Source: an uncultured Desulfovibrio sp. (GTDB lineage Bacteria > Desulfobacterota > Desulfovibrionia > Desulfovibrionales > Desulfovibrionaceae). From it: 20,963 bases of DNA. The stretch covers positions 1-20,963 of the forward strand of contig CALBAX010000014.1 in NCBI GenBank assembly GCA_937926875.1, written 5' to 3'. The notes under the pieces were generated by a model. That model ran no database searches. It had not been told where the DNA came from and saw nothing but the letters and a program-made list of their open reading frames with translations. A program made the position numbers and the translations under genes. Positions 7,343-15,095 of the stretch are shown piece after piece; position 1 is the stretch's first letter, and each line of letters opens with the position of its first letter.

Positions 7343-7416
7343 GCACAGCAGCCTAACGCTGCATCAGCCCCTGATGATGGTCCGGCAGGGCCGTTTTTAG
7401 CGAACGAGGCTCCTTC

Positions 7417-8313
7417 ATGAGACAGCAACGCAAAGGCATCCTTCTTGCCGGTGGATCAGGCACGCGCCTGTATCCCCTGACGCGCAGCATCAGCAAACAG
7501 CTCATGCCGGTCTATGACAAGCCCATGGTCTACTATCCCCTCAGTGTCCTCATGCTGGCGGGCATCCGGGATATCGCCATCATCTCCACCCCCGTCCACC
7601 TGCCTCTGTTCGAGGATCTTTTGGGTGACGGCAGACGTTGGGGCTGCTCTTTTTCCTACATCGAACAGCCCCGCCCCGAAGGGCTGGCACAGGCCTTTCT
7701 GCTGGCAGAGGACTTCCTTGCCGGATCCCCCGCCTGCCTCGTCCTGGGTGACAACATCTTTTTCGGTCACGGGCTGGACGCTCTGCTCCAGCATGCCATG
7801 GTACAGGGGAAGGGGGCCACGGTCTTTGGGTATCATGTTACCGATCCCCAGCGCTATGGCGTCGTGGCGTTCGATGACCGGGGACGGGCTACCAGCATCG
7901 AGGAAAAGCCGAAGGAGCCCCGCTCCAATTTTGCCGTGACCGGACTTTATTTCTATGACGCTGATGTGGTGGACATGGCGCGTCAGGTGCGTCCTTCGGC
8001 TCGTGGAGAGCTGGAGATCACGGATCTGAACAACATGTATCTGGAAAAGGGCCTCCTGCAGGTGGAGCTCATGGGGCGCGGCATGGCCTGGCTGGATACC
8101 GGTACCCACGACTCCCTGCTGGCCGCCGCCAATTTCGTGCAGACCGTCCAGACGCGGCAAGGCCTGAAGATCGCCTGCCCCGAGGAGATAGCCTGGCGCA
8201 AGGGATACATCTCTGCCGATGATGTGCGGGCCCTGGCCCACGAGATGGACAAGAACCAGTACGGGCAATACCTGTACGAACTGGTGGACATGGGGGGGAC
8301 AGCATGGAAGTGA
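7417..8313 (+). CDS. rfbA: Glucose-1-phosphate thymidylyltransferase
   Basis: The 298-residue enzyme makes dTDP-glucose from dTTP and glucose 1-phosphate, the first committed step to dTDP-rhamnose. The nucleotide-binding signature LAGGSGTRLYPLTRSISKQL runs from residue 10, followed by MPVYDKPM. LGDNIFFGHG supplies the metal-binding aspartate, and SIEEKPKEP is the conserved sugar-phosphate-binding motif. FYDADVV and the C-terminal WRKGYIS segment also fit RmlA-type enzymes. Length is normal. The ribosome binding site is modest (CGAGG). The last 10 bases overlap the start of rfbC, which implies translational coupling. A strong terminator stands upstream, so the gene may have its own promoter in the 75 bp between, though I could not identify one. 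Confidence 0.95.
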   Translation: MRQQRKGILLAGGSGTRLYPLTRSISKQLMPVYDKPMVYYPLSVLMLAGIRDIAIISTPVHLPLFEDLLGDGRRWGCSFSYIEQPRPEGLAQAFLLAEDFLAGSPACLVLGDNIFFGHGLDALLQHAMVQGKGATVFGYHVTDPQRYGVVAFDDRGRATSIEEKPKEPRSNFAVTGLYFYDADVVDMARQVRPSARGELEITDLNNMYLEKGLLQVELMGRGMAWLDTGTHDSLLAAANFVQTVQTRQGLKIACPEEIAWRKGYISADDVRALAHEMDKNQYGQYLYELVDMGGTAWK

Positions 8314-8858
8314 CGGCAACGGGCATCGAAGGCGTGCTGCTGGTCAAGCCCAGGATATGGGGCGACGAGCGCGGCTATTTTGTGGAGACCTGGCAACGTC
8401 AGCGCTATGCGTCAGAAGGCGTGGATCTGCCCTTCGTGCAGGACAATCACTCCATGTCACGCCGGGGCTGTCTGCGCGGGCTCCACTTCCAGAAGACACA
8501 TCCGCAGGGCAAGCTGGTCATGGTCTCGCTGGGCGAGGTCTTTGACGTGGCCGTGGACATCCGGCCCGGTTCGCCCACATTTGGCCGGTGGTACGGGGCG
8601 GTGCTCTCCGCGGCCAACCAGCATCAGCTCTGGATCGCTCCGGGGCTTGCCCATGGCTTTGCCGTGCTGAGCGATGTGGCTCACTTCCATTACAAATGCA
8701 CCGACTATTATCATCCTGAAGACGAAGGCTGCATACGCTGGGATGATCCTGATCTTGCCGTGGACTGGCCTGTATCAGGGCCGCAATGTTCGAGCAAGGA
8801 CAGGCAGGGCATGAGTTTCAGGGAATACTGCGCCGGGTGTGGCGTCCATAGGGGATAG
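8304..8858 (+). CDS. rfbC: dTDP-4-dehydrorhamnose 3,5-epimerase
   Basis: The 184-residue cupin-type enzyme epimerises dTDP-4-keto-6-deoxyglucose at C3 and C5. The family signature is clear: ERGYFVETW near the start, QDNHSMSRRGCLRGLHFQ with the catalytic-base His61, and then GKLVMVSLGEVFDVAVDIR and IAPGLAHGFAVLSD. YKCTDYYHPEDEGCIRWDDP contains the active-site tyrosine region. Length matches RmlC. The start codon overlaps rfbA by 10 bp and is preceded by a G-rich ribosome binding site inside the end of rfbA. Confidence 0.95.
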   Translation: MEVTATGIEGVLLVKPRIWGDERGYFVETWQRQRYASEGVDLPFVQDNHSMSRRGCLRGLHFQKTHPQGKLVMVSLGEVFDVAVDIRPGSPTFGRWYGAVLSAANQHQLWIAPGLAHGFAVLSDVAHFHYKCTDYYHPEDEGCIRWDDPDLAVDWPVSGPQCSSKDRQGMSFREYCAGCGVHRG

Positions 8859-8867
8859 GAGGGCGCC

Positions 8868-9767
8868 ATGTCCCGTACGACAGTCATGCTTACCGGTGGC
8901 AAGGGGATGCTTGGCAGGACCCTTTGCCGTGAACTGGAAGGGTTCGAGGTCATCCCCACGGACCTTCCCGAGACGGACATCCTGCAGGAAGGCGCTTTTG
9001 CCCGCCAGCTGGACAGGGTTGCGCCTGATGTGGTCATCCACTGTGCGGCCATGACCGCAGTGGACAGGTGCGAGGCAGAACCGGATCTGGCGTATCGTCT
9101 CAACGCTCTGGGGTCGGCCAATGTGGCGGCCGCGTGCGCCCGGCGTCATATACGGCTCGTGGCACTGTCCACGGACTATGTCTTTTCCGGTACGGGGCAA
9201 AGGCCGTACCACGAGTTCGATGTGCCGGACGGGGGCATCAATGTCTACGGGCAGAGCAAATGGGCAGGCGAACAGGCTGTCCGCACCCACTGTCCGGATC
9301 ATGTCATCGCGCGAATCTCCTGGCTGTACGGCCCCGGCGGTCCCAGCTTCGTGCACACCATGCTGCGCCTGGCCCGGCAGGGGCACGAGGTGCTCCGGGT
9401 CGTGGATGACCAGCGCGGCAACCCTACCAGCACCAGTGCGGTCGCTGCGGCCCTGCGTCACATCCTGCTTCGTCCCGGTCTGGTGGGCACGTTCCATCTG
9501 ACCTGCGAGGGCGAGACGACCTGGTATGGCTTCGCCCGCGAGATCTTTCGCCTTGCCGGAATGGAGCAGTGTGTAGTGCCCTGTACCTCGGCGGAATATG
9601 TCACGCCGGCCCGGCGTCCGGAAAATTCCTGCCTTGAGAAGCGCATGCTGTGCCTGCTTGGTCTGCCTTCCATGCCGCACTGGCAGGAAAGTCTGGCGGA
9701 TTTCATGCGCTCACAGTCCCGCGAGCTGGGCATCCCTGCGGCTTCCGTACCGGATGCCGGCCGGTGA
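8868..9767 (+). CDS. rfbD: dTDP-4-dehydrorhamnose reductase
   Basis: This 299-residue NAD(P)H-dependent reductase carries out the last step to dTDP-L-rhamnose. It is a short-chain dehydrogenase/reductase with the nucleotide-binding motif TGGKGMLGRTL near the N-terminus. HCAAMTAVDRCE, ALSTDYVFSG, VYGQSKWAGE (Tyr and Lys of the catalytic pair) and RISWLYGPGG follow in the order usual for RmlD. It starts 9 bp after rfbC with a strong AGGAGG-like site, and a terminator lies 44 bp after the stop. The rfbACD group therefore reads as one transcription unit. Confidence 0.94.
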   Translation: MSRTTVMLTGGKGMLGRTLCRELEGFEVIPTDLPETDILQEGAFARQLDRVAPDVVIHCAAMTAVDRCEAEPDLAYRLNALGSANVAAACARRHIRLVALSTDYVFSGTGQRPYHEFDVPDGGINVYGQSKWAGEQAVRTHCPDHVIARISWLYGPGGPSFVHTMLRLARQGHEVLRVVDDQRGNPTSTSAVAAALRHILLRPGLVGTFHLTCEGETTWYGFAREIFRLAGMEQCVVPCTSAEYVTPARRPENSCLEKRMLCLLGLPSMPHWQESLADFMRSQSRELGIPAASVPDAGR

Positions 9768-9810
9768 TGACCGGTGTCCCGTCCAGCGGCGGCCATGATT
9801 TTGGGGAACA

Positions 9811-9841
9811 AAAGCCGGAGGGATGCCCTCTGGCTTTTTTG
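9811..9841 (+). terminator. Intrinsic terminator of the rfbACD unit
   Basis: The hairpin AAAGCC-GGAGGG paired with CCCTC-TGGCTTT encloses a 3-nt ATG loop with one mismatch, and ends in six T. It lies 44 bp after the rfbD stop codon. Confidence 0.85.
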
Positions 9842-10133
9842 TTGTCAGAGAGGCAGGAGGATACTCTGCATCGGGACATCCGATCGTGTGGCTGCACCGG
9901 GGGGCGCGGAGCTCCCGTTGCGCACAGCATGGTCTGAACGGGGCAGGGGCTTTTTCCAGGCCTTTTGCTGGTACCGGTCTGGCCGATCGTTACCGGGAAG
10001 GCGTCTGTTGCGTGTGAAGGCTGACCGGCTGCATTCCTTGACGCCATCAGGGCAAGGCGGTAAGGGAAAACGGACGCTTGTCACTCCAATGTCACTAAAG
10101 CGCCACAGTTCGACAGATCTTTGAGGAGGAAAC
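9842..10133. other. Intergenic region upstream of tctC
   Basis: No gene is supported. A possible promoter at 10038-10066 and a direct repeat of TGTCACT at 10079 and 10090 lie in the right half. An AGGAGG-type ribosome binding site stands before the tctC ATG. Confidence 0.4.
10038..10066 (+). promoter_or_regulatory. Possible promoter of the tct operon
   Basis: TTGACG (10038-10043) and TAAGGG (10061-10066) are spaced 17 bp apart. The -35 box is a good match and the -10 box is poor. Position upstream of the first operon gene is the main support. Confidence 0.3.
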
Positions 10134-11087
10134 ATGAAAAAGATCCTTGCTTTCCTGGTCATGGCCCTGCTGGCCATGCCGCTGGCAGCCTCTGCGTGGA
10201 CCCCCGACGGCGATGTGACCGTCATCGTGGCTTACAAGGCCGGTTCCGGCACGGATACCGGTGCGCGCCTGCTGGCTTCCCAGGCTGAAAAGTATGTGGG
10301 CAAGACCCTCATCATCAACAACCTGCCCGGCGGTGACGGCAAGATCGGCTGGACCGAGCTGGTCAACTCCAAGCCTGACGGCCGGACCATCGGCTTCATC
10401 AACCTGCCCACCTTCACCACCCTGGCCGTGCAGCCCGGTTCCACCTTCGCCGTCAGCGACGTGGTGCCCGTCTGCAACCAGCTGAGCGAGACCGGCGTGG
10501 TGGTCGTGCGCGCCAACAGCCCCTGGAAGAGCCTCAAGGAGTTGGTGGATGCCTGCAAGGCCAAGGGCAACCTGCGTTGCTCCACCAACGGTGTGGAAGC
10601 TTCCAACCACACCGCTGCCCAGCTGCTGGCCACTTCCGCCGGTTTCGATTACAAGGCCATCCCCTACGGCGGTACCGCCGACCAGCTGCTGGCCCTGCGC
10701 CAGGGCGAAGTGCACTTCTCCTGCGCCAAGGTGGCCGACGTGGCCGCCCTGTGCAGCGGTGACAAGCCCGAACTGCGCATCCTGGGCGTGTTCAACACCG
10801 CCCGTCTGCCTGAATATCCCGACGTGCCCACTCTGGGCGAGCTGGGCTACTACAAGGAATGGTACGGTTCCGCCCGTGCGCTGGTGCTGCCCAAGGGCAC
10901 CCCGCAGGAGATCGTGGACTTCTATGTGGAAGCCTTCCGCAAGACCATGCAGGATCCCGCCTGCATCGAGGCTCACCAGAAGGCCGGCATGAGCCTTGAT
11001 TTCAAGGACAACAAGCAGCTGGCCGAGCTCATCGCCGCGCAGGAGATCTTCTGCCGCGATGTGGTCTCCAAGCTGTACAAGAAGTAA
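10134..11087 (+). CDS. tctC: TctC-type periplasmic solute-binding protein of a tripartite tricarboxylate transporter
   Basis: The 317-residue protein starts with a clear Sec signal peptide (MKKILAFLVMALLAMPLAASA, probable cleavage after ASA at residue 21). The mature part fits the TctC/Bug family of periplasmic binding proteins: VTVIVAYKAGSGTDTGARLL near the N-terminus, INNLPGGDGKIGWTEL, and a C-terminal LGELGYYKEWYGSARALV segment. It would capture a carboxylate or similar small anion in the periplasm and deliver it to TctAB; the substrate cannot be read from sequence. It is the first gene of a tctC-tctB-tctA operon. A terminator-like hairpin follows the gene, consistent with higher expression of the binding protein than of the membrane parts. 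A strong GAGGAGG site precedes the ATG. Confidence 0.9.
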   Translation: MKKILAFLVMALLAMPLAASAWTPDGDVTVIVAYKAGSGTDTGARLLASQAEKYVGKTLIINNLPGGDGKIGWTELVNSKPDGRTIGFINLPTFTTLAVQPGSTFAVSDVVPVCNQLSETGVVVVRANSPWKSLKELVDACKAKGNLRCSTNGVEASNHTAAQLLATSAGFDYKAIPYGGTADQLLALRQGEVHFSCAKVADVAALCSGDKPELRILGVFNTARLPEYPDVPTLGELGYYKEWYGSARALVLPKGTPQEIVDFYVEAFRKTMQDPACIEAHQKAGMSLDFKDNKQLAELIAAQEIFCRDVVSKLYKK

Positions 11088-11101
11088 CCTCTGTCATGTC
11101 C

Positions 11102-11133
11102 CGGCGGGGAAGGGCGACCTTTCCCGCCGTTTT
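11102..11133 (+). terminator. Terminator-like hairpin between tctC and tctB
   Basis: A 12-bp stem (CGGCGGGGAAGG with CCTTTCCCGCCG, one G-U pair) is capped by a GCGA tetraloop and followed by four T. It begins 15 bp after the tctC stop. The short U-tract suggests partial termination that lets some polymerase reach tctB and tctA. Confidence 0.75.
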
Positions 11134-11150
11134 CCATTCAGGCGGTCCGT

Positions 11151-11600
11151 ATGAAACGATCCGATATCGGCGTGACGGCACTGGTGTATGCCTTCACGCT
11201 CTTTTTTCTGTACATGACCATGGAACTGCCGCCGGACGCGCAGACTTATCCCCTCTGCCTCATCGCCGGCCTGCTGGTCCTCAATACCTGCTATCTGGTG
11301 CGCTGCCTGTGGCAGCTGCGCCGCCGGGCGGGCATCCACAATGACCTGCCCGAGCTGTTCGCGGGCTTCCAGTGGAAGCAGTTCGCCTTCATCTGCCTGG
11401 GCTGCGCGGGCTACATGCTGCTCATGCATGTGGCGGGCTTCTATGTGGCCAGCATCTGCTATCTTGTGGGCACGCTGGCCTTTTTGCGTGTCCCGCGCTG
11501 GCATATCGTGCTGACGGTAGTGGTCATGGCCGCGCTCATCTACGCGGTGTTCACGCTTTTCCTCAAGGTCCCGCTGCCTGTGGGCCTGCTGTTCAAGTAA
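11151..11600 (+). CDS. tctB: TctB-type small membrane subunit of a tripartite tricarboxylate transporter
   Basis: The 149-residue protein has about four hydrophobic segments: roughly residues 7-24 (VTALVYAFTLFFLYMTM), 33-50, 75-100 and 110-140. This is the layout of TctB, the small inner-membrane subunit that works with TctA. TctB proteins diverge strongly in sequence, so the call rests on topology, size and place between tctC and tctA. The start is separated from tctC by a hairpin, and tctA begins 10 bp after the stop. Confidence 0.85.
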   Translation: MKRSDIGVTALVYAFTLFFLYMTMELPPDAQTYPLCLIAGLLVLNTCYLVRCLWQLRRRAGIHNDLPELFAGFQWKQFAFICLGCAGYMLLMHVAGFYVASICYLVGTLAFLRVPRWHIVLTVVVMAALIYAVFTLFLKVPLPVGLLFK

Positions 11601-11610
11601 GGGGATCGTC

Positions 11611-13119
11611 ATGACGGATACTCTGGCTCTCATGGCTGCAGGCTTCATGCATGCCATCACGCCCATCAATCTCCTGGCCATGCTGGCGTCCACCATCGTG
11701 GGCATCACCATCGGCTGCCTGCCCGGTCTTTCCGCCGCCATGGGCGTGGCCCTGCTGCTGCCCGTCACCTTCGGCATGGATCCGGCCACGGGCCTGATCG
11801 TGCTGGGCGGCATCTACTGCGGTGCCATCTTCGGCGGCTCCATCAGCGCCATCCTCATCCATACGCCCGGCACGCCCGCCTCGGCGGCCACCGCCATCGA
11901 AGGTTACCAGCTCACCCTGCGCGGCAAGGCGGCCAAGGCCCTGTTCACGGCCTGCTTCGCCTCCTTCTGCGGCGGCCTTTTGAGCTGCATCTCGCTGTAT
12001 TTCTTCTCCCCGCTGCTGGCGCAGCTGGCCATGAAGTTCAAGAGCCCGGAATATTTCTGGCTCTCGCTCTTCGGCCTGACCATCATCGCGGGCGTGTCGT
12101 CCAAGTCCATCCTCAAGGGCCTCATCTCCGGTGGCATCGGTCTGCTCATCTCCACCATCGGCATGGACCCCATGGAAGGGGTGCCGCGTTTCATGTTCGG
12201 GCAGACGACCCTGTATAACGGCGTCAACACCACCTGCGCCCTCATCGGCCTGTTCTCCATGTCGCAGGTGCTCATCCTGGCGGAAAAGCGCATCGTGCAG
12301 CGGCCCAAGGCTTCGGCCATGACCGACCGCTTCGGCCTGAGCAAGGCGGAGTACAAACGCATCTCGCCCACCATCATCCGTTCGTGGCTCATTGGCAACA
12401 TCGTGGGCATCCTGCCCGGAGCGGGTGCTTCCATCGCCTGCTTCATGGGCTACAATGAGGCCCGCCGCTTCTCCAAGCACAAGGATGAATTCGGCAAGGG
12501 CTCCATCGAAGGCGTGGCGGGTTCCGAGGCGGCCAACAACGCCGTGACCGGCGGTTCGCTCATCCCCACCCTGACCCTGGGCATCCCCGGCGAGTCCGTG
12601 ACCGCCGTGCTCATGGGCGGCCTCATCATCCACGGCCTGCAGCCCGGACCGGAGCTGTTCACCACCTATGCCGGCATGACCTACACCTTCTTTGCCGGTT
12701 TCGTGCTGGTGCAGTTCTTCATGCTGGGCGTGGGCATGCTGGGCTGCAAGGGCTTTGCCCAGATCTCCCGCCTGTCCGATGCCATCCTCATCCCGTCCAT
12801 CTTCCTGCTGTGCGTGGTCGGTTCCTACGCCATCCACAACAACGTGGTGGAAGTGGTCATCATGCTCATCTTTGGTGTCATCGGCTATCTGGCGCGCAAG
12901 TTCGACTTCAATGCCGCCGCCATCGTGCTGGGCCTGATCCTCGGCCCCATCGGCGAACGCGGCCTGCGCCGCTCGCTGCTCATCAGTGACGGGGACCCGT
13001 CCATCCTCTTCTCCACGTCCCTGTGCTGGATCCTGATCGCCCTGTGCGTGCTGGGCGTGCTGTCGCCCCTGCTCATGGAGCGTATGGAGCGCCGTATGCG
13101 CGAAAGCGCCGAAAGCTAG
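11611..13119 (+). CDS. tctA: TctA-type large permease subunit of a tripartite tricarboxylate transporter
   Basis: The 502-residue protein is highly hydrophobic with about 11-12 predicted membrane segments. Near the N-terminus GCLPGLSAAMGVALLLPVTF, IYCGAIFGGSISAIL and HTPGTPASAATAIEGYQL form the signature of TctA permeases. A related copy in the second half (GNIVGILPGAGASIACFMGY, then GSEAANNAVTGGSLIPTLTL) shows the internal duplication known for this family. It would move the bound substrate across the inner membrane using an ion gradient. Length is typical. AAGGGG precedes the ATG, and a strong terminator lies 81 bp after the stop. Confidence 0.95.
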   Translation: MTDTLALMAAGFMHAITPINLLAMLASTIVGITIGCLPGLSAAMGVALLLPVTFGMDPATGLIVLGGIYCGAIFGGSISAILIHTPGTPASAATAIEGYQLTLRGKAAKALFTACFASFCGGLLSCISLYFFSPLLAQLAMKFKSPEYFWLSLFGLTIIAGVSSKSILKGLISGGIGLLISTIGMDPMEGVPRFMFGQTTLYNGVNTTCALIGLFSMSQVLILAEKRIVQRPKASAMTDRFGLSKAEYKRISPTIIRSWLIGNIVGILPGAGASIACFMGYNEARRFSKHKDEFGKGSIEGVAGSEAANNAVTGGSLIPTLTLGIPGESVTAVLMGGLIIHGLQPGPELFTTYAGMTYTFFAGFVLVQFFMLGVGMLGCKGFAQISRLSDAILIPSIFLLCVVGSYAIHNNVVEVVIMLIFGVIGYLARKFDFNAAAIVLGLILGPIGERGLRRSLLISDGDPSILFSTSLCWILIALCVLGVLSPLLMERMERRMRESAES

Positions 13120-13200
13120 ACGCCACATCACCTTCGGCGGCCATGCAAGCACGGCCGGGCCTTTTGGGATGGACCCGGCAGGGAACAGTCTGTAAACAAG

Positions 13201-13245
13201 GGCGGCGGATGCTCCTGATCGGGAGCATCCGCCGCCATCATTTTT
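13201..13245 (+). terminator. Strong intrinsic terminator of the tct operon
   Basis: A perfect 15-bp GC-rich stem (13201-13215 with 13222-13236) around a 6-nt loop is followed by ATCA and five T. It lies between the convergent tctA and the minus-strand kinase-like gene and might also slow transcription from the other side. Confidence 0.88.
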
Positions 13246-13338
13246 GGGTGCGCTGTCGGGGCAACAACCTATCCCAGATACGGGAAAAGATGGCCGCAAG
13301 GGCTCTTTCCGTTGTATCCGGCCTGCTTCCAGAAGGGC

Positions 13339-14238
13339 TCAGGCCCGGCCCAGGGCGAGGATCTCGTCCCTGCCATGGGGCAGGACATCGGGCAGGGCAG
13401 CGATGAGGCGGCTCACCGGTGTGGACGGATCGGGCCGGCAATGGGCGGCCAGCAGGCGGGCCAGACGTGCAGCGGCCAGGGCGGCCGGAGCAGTCGGCAG
13501 ACCGGCGCACAGCAGGCCGGTGATGAGGCCGGTCACGATGTCCCCTGTGCCGCCGATGCATTCCATGGCCGGGACCGAGGGGCTGTCCACCACGGCGTGG
13601 AGGCGGCCTTCGTGGATGATATGGTCGGCCTTGCCCTTGATGATCAGATTGGCCGGGCAGTTGCCGTGCTCCTGTGCCCGGGCCAGCAGCACGGGGATGT
13701 TCTGTTCCTCGGCCAGCAGGAAGCCGCGCGTATAAAAGGGGTGGGGCGCTTTTTCGTCAGCCAGGAAGGCCAGTTCGCCCACGTCCGGAGTGAACAGCTC
13801 GTAAGCATCGGCATAGCCGCTCATCTTGGCTACATACATGAAACCCGCATCGGCCACCATCAGGGGGGCATTCGCCAGCTCCCGGGCAGCCAGCAGCAGG
13901 CGGTTGTGCCAGTCCACATCGGGGAAGAGGTAGTGGAAGGTCAGGCCGCGCGGGGCCAGGCCGGGCAGGGCTTTTTCCAGCCAGGCATACAGCTGGCGGC
14001 TGCCGGAGCCGGAGCCGGTATCCCCGGCCAGCAGCAGGGCAGGGGGCGTGCAGCCCAGGGCCGCACAGGTCTGCAGGGCCGTGGCGGTCAGGGCCGCGGT
14101 GCCCCGTTCCACAGGCACGGTACGGCCGTCGGGCAGGTGCAGGCCCGCTTCCGAAAGGCTGGCGGCATGCGGGGAAGGGCCTTCCGGCACCAGCAGGGAA
14201 AAATCAGGATCGGGGATGGTTCCGGCTATGATCCACAT
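13339..14238 (-). CDS. Ribokinase-fold protein related to ADP/ATP-dependent NAD(P)H-hydrate dehydratase
   Basis: The 299-residue protein resembles the C-terminal (NnrD/YjeF-C) domain of NAD(P)H-hydrate repair enzymes and other ribokinase-fold proteins. PALLLAGDTGSGSGSRQLY and NAPLMVADAGFMY lie in the core. NLIIKGKADHIIHEG matches the segment before the phosphate loop, and GGTGDIVTGLITG (from 229) is the GxGD anion-hole motif with the expected catalytic Asp233. There is no epimerase domain. The start overlaps the end of the DUF3343 gene by 13 bp, so the two are probably translated together. Its place at the end of a sulfur/selenium-type cluster suggests a role other than general NAD(P)HX repair, but that is inference. 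A sugar-kinase-like activity cannot be excluded. Confidence 0.7.
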   Translation of the reverse strand: MWIIAGTIPDPDFSLLVPEGPSPHAASLSEAGLHLPDGRTVPVERGTAALTATALQTCAALGCTPPALLLAGDTGSGSGSRQLYAWLEKALPGLAPRGLTFHYLFPDVDWHNRLLLAARELANAPLMVADAGFMYVAKMSGYADAYELFTPDVGELAFLADEKAPHPFYTRGFLLAEEQNIPVLLARAQEHGNCPANLIIKGKADHIIHEGRLHAVVDSPSVPAMECIGGTGDIVTGLITGLLCAGLPTAPAALAAARLARLLAAHCRPDPSTPVSRLIAALPDVLPHGRDEILALGRA

Positions 14239-14828
14239 GCGAGCTGTCTCCGTATCTCCTCAAAGGCTTTTTGCAGGCTGTAGCAGCACAGGGTCTGCCC
14301 CATGCTCAATGGTTCGGGGGCCGTATCCAGCGTTTTGCCGCACAGGCAGTGGGCCAGCCAGGGCACGTCCGGGCAGCCGCCGCCGGAGATGTTGACGATG
14401 CGCCGGTCGCGGCAGTCCACCGTGATCTTCATGTTGGCCGCGCGCACCATGAGCCAGTGTTCCAGACGGCTGGTCTGGAACAGGGACACGGGCTCCAGCA
14501 GCACGTCGTGGGCGCTGACCACCTGTTCCGGCTCCAGACCGGCCGTTTTCAGGCCGGCCAGCACCGCGGCCTGCCGGATGAGCGGGAAGACCACCACCAT
14601 GTCGCAGCCGGTGCGCATCTGCGGGGGCGGGCCCTTGACGTCCACGTCGAAGCCCTGCTGCTGCAGCAGGCGCTCGGCCCGGATGACGTCGCCCGTGTGG
14701 GAAAAGGCCAGCAGCCCCCGGTCGGAGAGGGCACGGGGGCCTGCGTCTGCGTCGGGAGCCGTCTTTTTTTTGAACAGGCCGCCCAGACGACGGCCGAGAG
14801 AGGAGAAAAGGGAATGCGTCGGGCTCAT
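14226..14828 (-). CDS. DUF3343 (putative Se/S carrier-like) protein with Cys-rich C-terminal extension
   Basis: In this 200-residue protein, residues about 37-105 fit DUF3343, described in Pfam as putative Se/S carrier-like. GLLAFSHTGDVIRAERLL is followed by DVDVKGPPPQMRTGCDMVVV with Cys75. DUF3343 proteins are usually about 80-100 residues. Here there is a short basic N-terminal part (1-36) and a C-terminal extension with Cys139, Cys152, Cys161, Cys163, Cys181 and Cys182, including RRIVNISGGGCPDVPWLAHC. The extension may bind metal or carry persulfide or selenide; its function is unknown to me. The gene lies downstream of the yedE-tusA pair, past a terminator-like hairpin, and overlaps the kinase-like gene. 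Confidence 0.72.
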   Translation of the reverse strand: MSPTHSLFSSLGRRLGGLFKKKTAPDADAGPRALSDRGLLAFSHTGDVIRAERLLQQQGFDVDVKGPPPQMRTGCDMVVVFPLIRQAAVLAGLKTAGLEPEQVVSAHDVLLEPVSLFQTSRLEHWLMVRAANMKITVDCRDRRIVNISGGGCPDVPWLAHCLCGKTLDTAPEPLSMGQTLCCYSLQKAFEEIRRQLACGS

Positions 14829-14838
14829 GCGTTTCCTG

Positions 14839-14863
14839 AAAAAGGGGCGGCCGGAGCCGCCCC
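14839..14863 (-). terminator. Terminator-like hairpin after the tusA-like gene
   Basis: Read on the minus strand, GGGGCGG and CCGCCCC form a perfect 7-bp stem around a 6-nt loop, followed by five T. It separates the tusA-like gene from the DUF3343 gene and overlaps the latter's upstream region, so it may partly uncouple the two halves of the cluster. Confidence 0.75.
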
Positions 14864-14876
14864 TGCATGGATCTTT

Positions 14877-15095
14877 TTAGGCCTGGCGGGCGATCTCCAG
14901 CCGCCAGATGCCGTTCTCTTCACTTTCCGTCACGCTGAAGCCGCTGTTGCGGGCTGCGCGGGTCACGTTCTCGCGGCTGGCATCGTTGTCCACCAGGACG
15001 GAGAAGGGGCCTTCAGGCTGCTTTTTGGCAGCGGTCAGGAACATCAGGACGGGCTGGGGGCAGGAGAGCCCGCAGGTATCGATCAGGGTCGCCAT
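14877..15095 (-). CDS. TusA/SirA/YedF-family sulfur (or selenium) carrier protein
   Basis: The 72-residue protein has the TusA-family signature DTCGLSCPQPVLM with the active Cys12 in the CPxP motif near the N-terminus, and a short C-terminal alpha/beta domain (VLVDNDASRENVTRAARNSG). TusA-type proteins carry persulfide sulfur; YedF-type members are associated with selenium metabolism. The ATG overlaps the yedE stop codon by one base (TAATG), which signals translational coupling with the transporter. An upstream in-frame start is ignored because it would lie inside yedE. The likely job is to accept sulfur or selenium species brought in by the YedE-like membrane protein. Confidence 0.88.
   Translation of the reverse strand: MATLIDTCGLSCPQPVLMFLTAAKKQPEGPFSVLVDNDASRENVTRAARNSGFSVTESEENGIWRLEIARQA

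Noticed and set aside
6493..7356. 287-codon plus-strand frame across the rfbB end and the following gap
   Set aside because: It overlaps rfbB in another frame, is Arg/Pro/Ala-rich, and ends inside non-coding DNA beyond the terminator.
11593..13299. 568-codon minus-strand frame opposite tctA
   Set aside because: The translation is His/Gln/Gly/Asp-rich low complexity, a typical antisense shadow of a biased GC-rich membrane protein gene.
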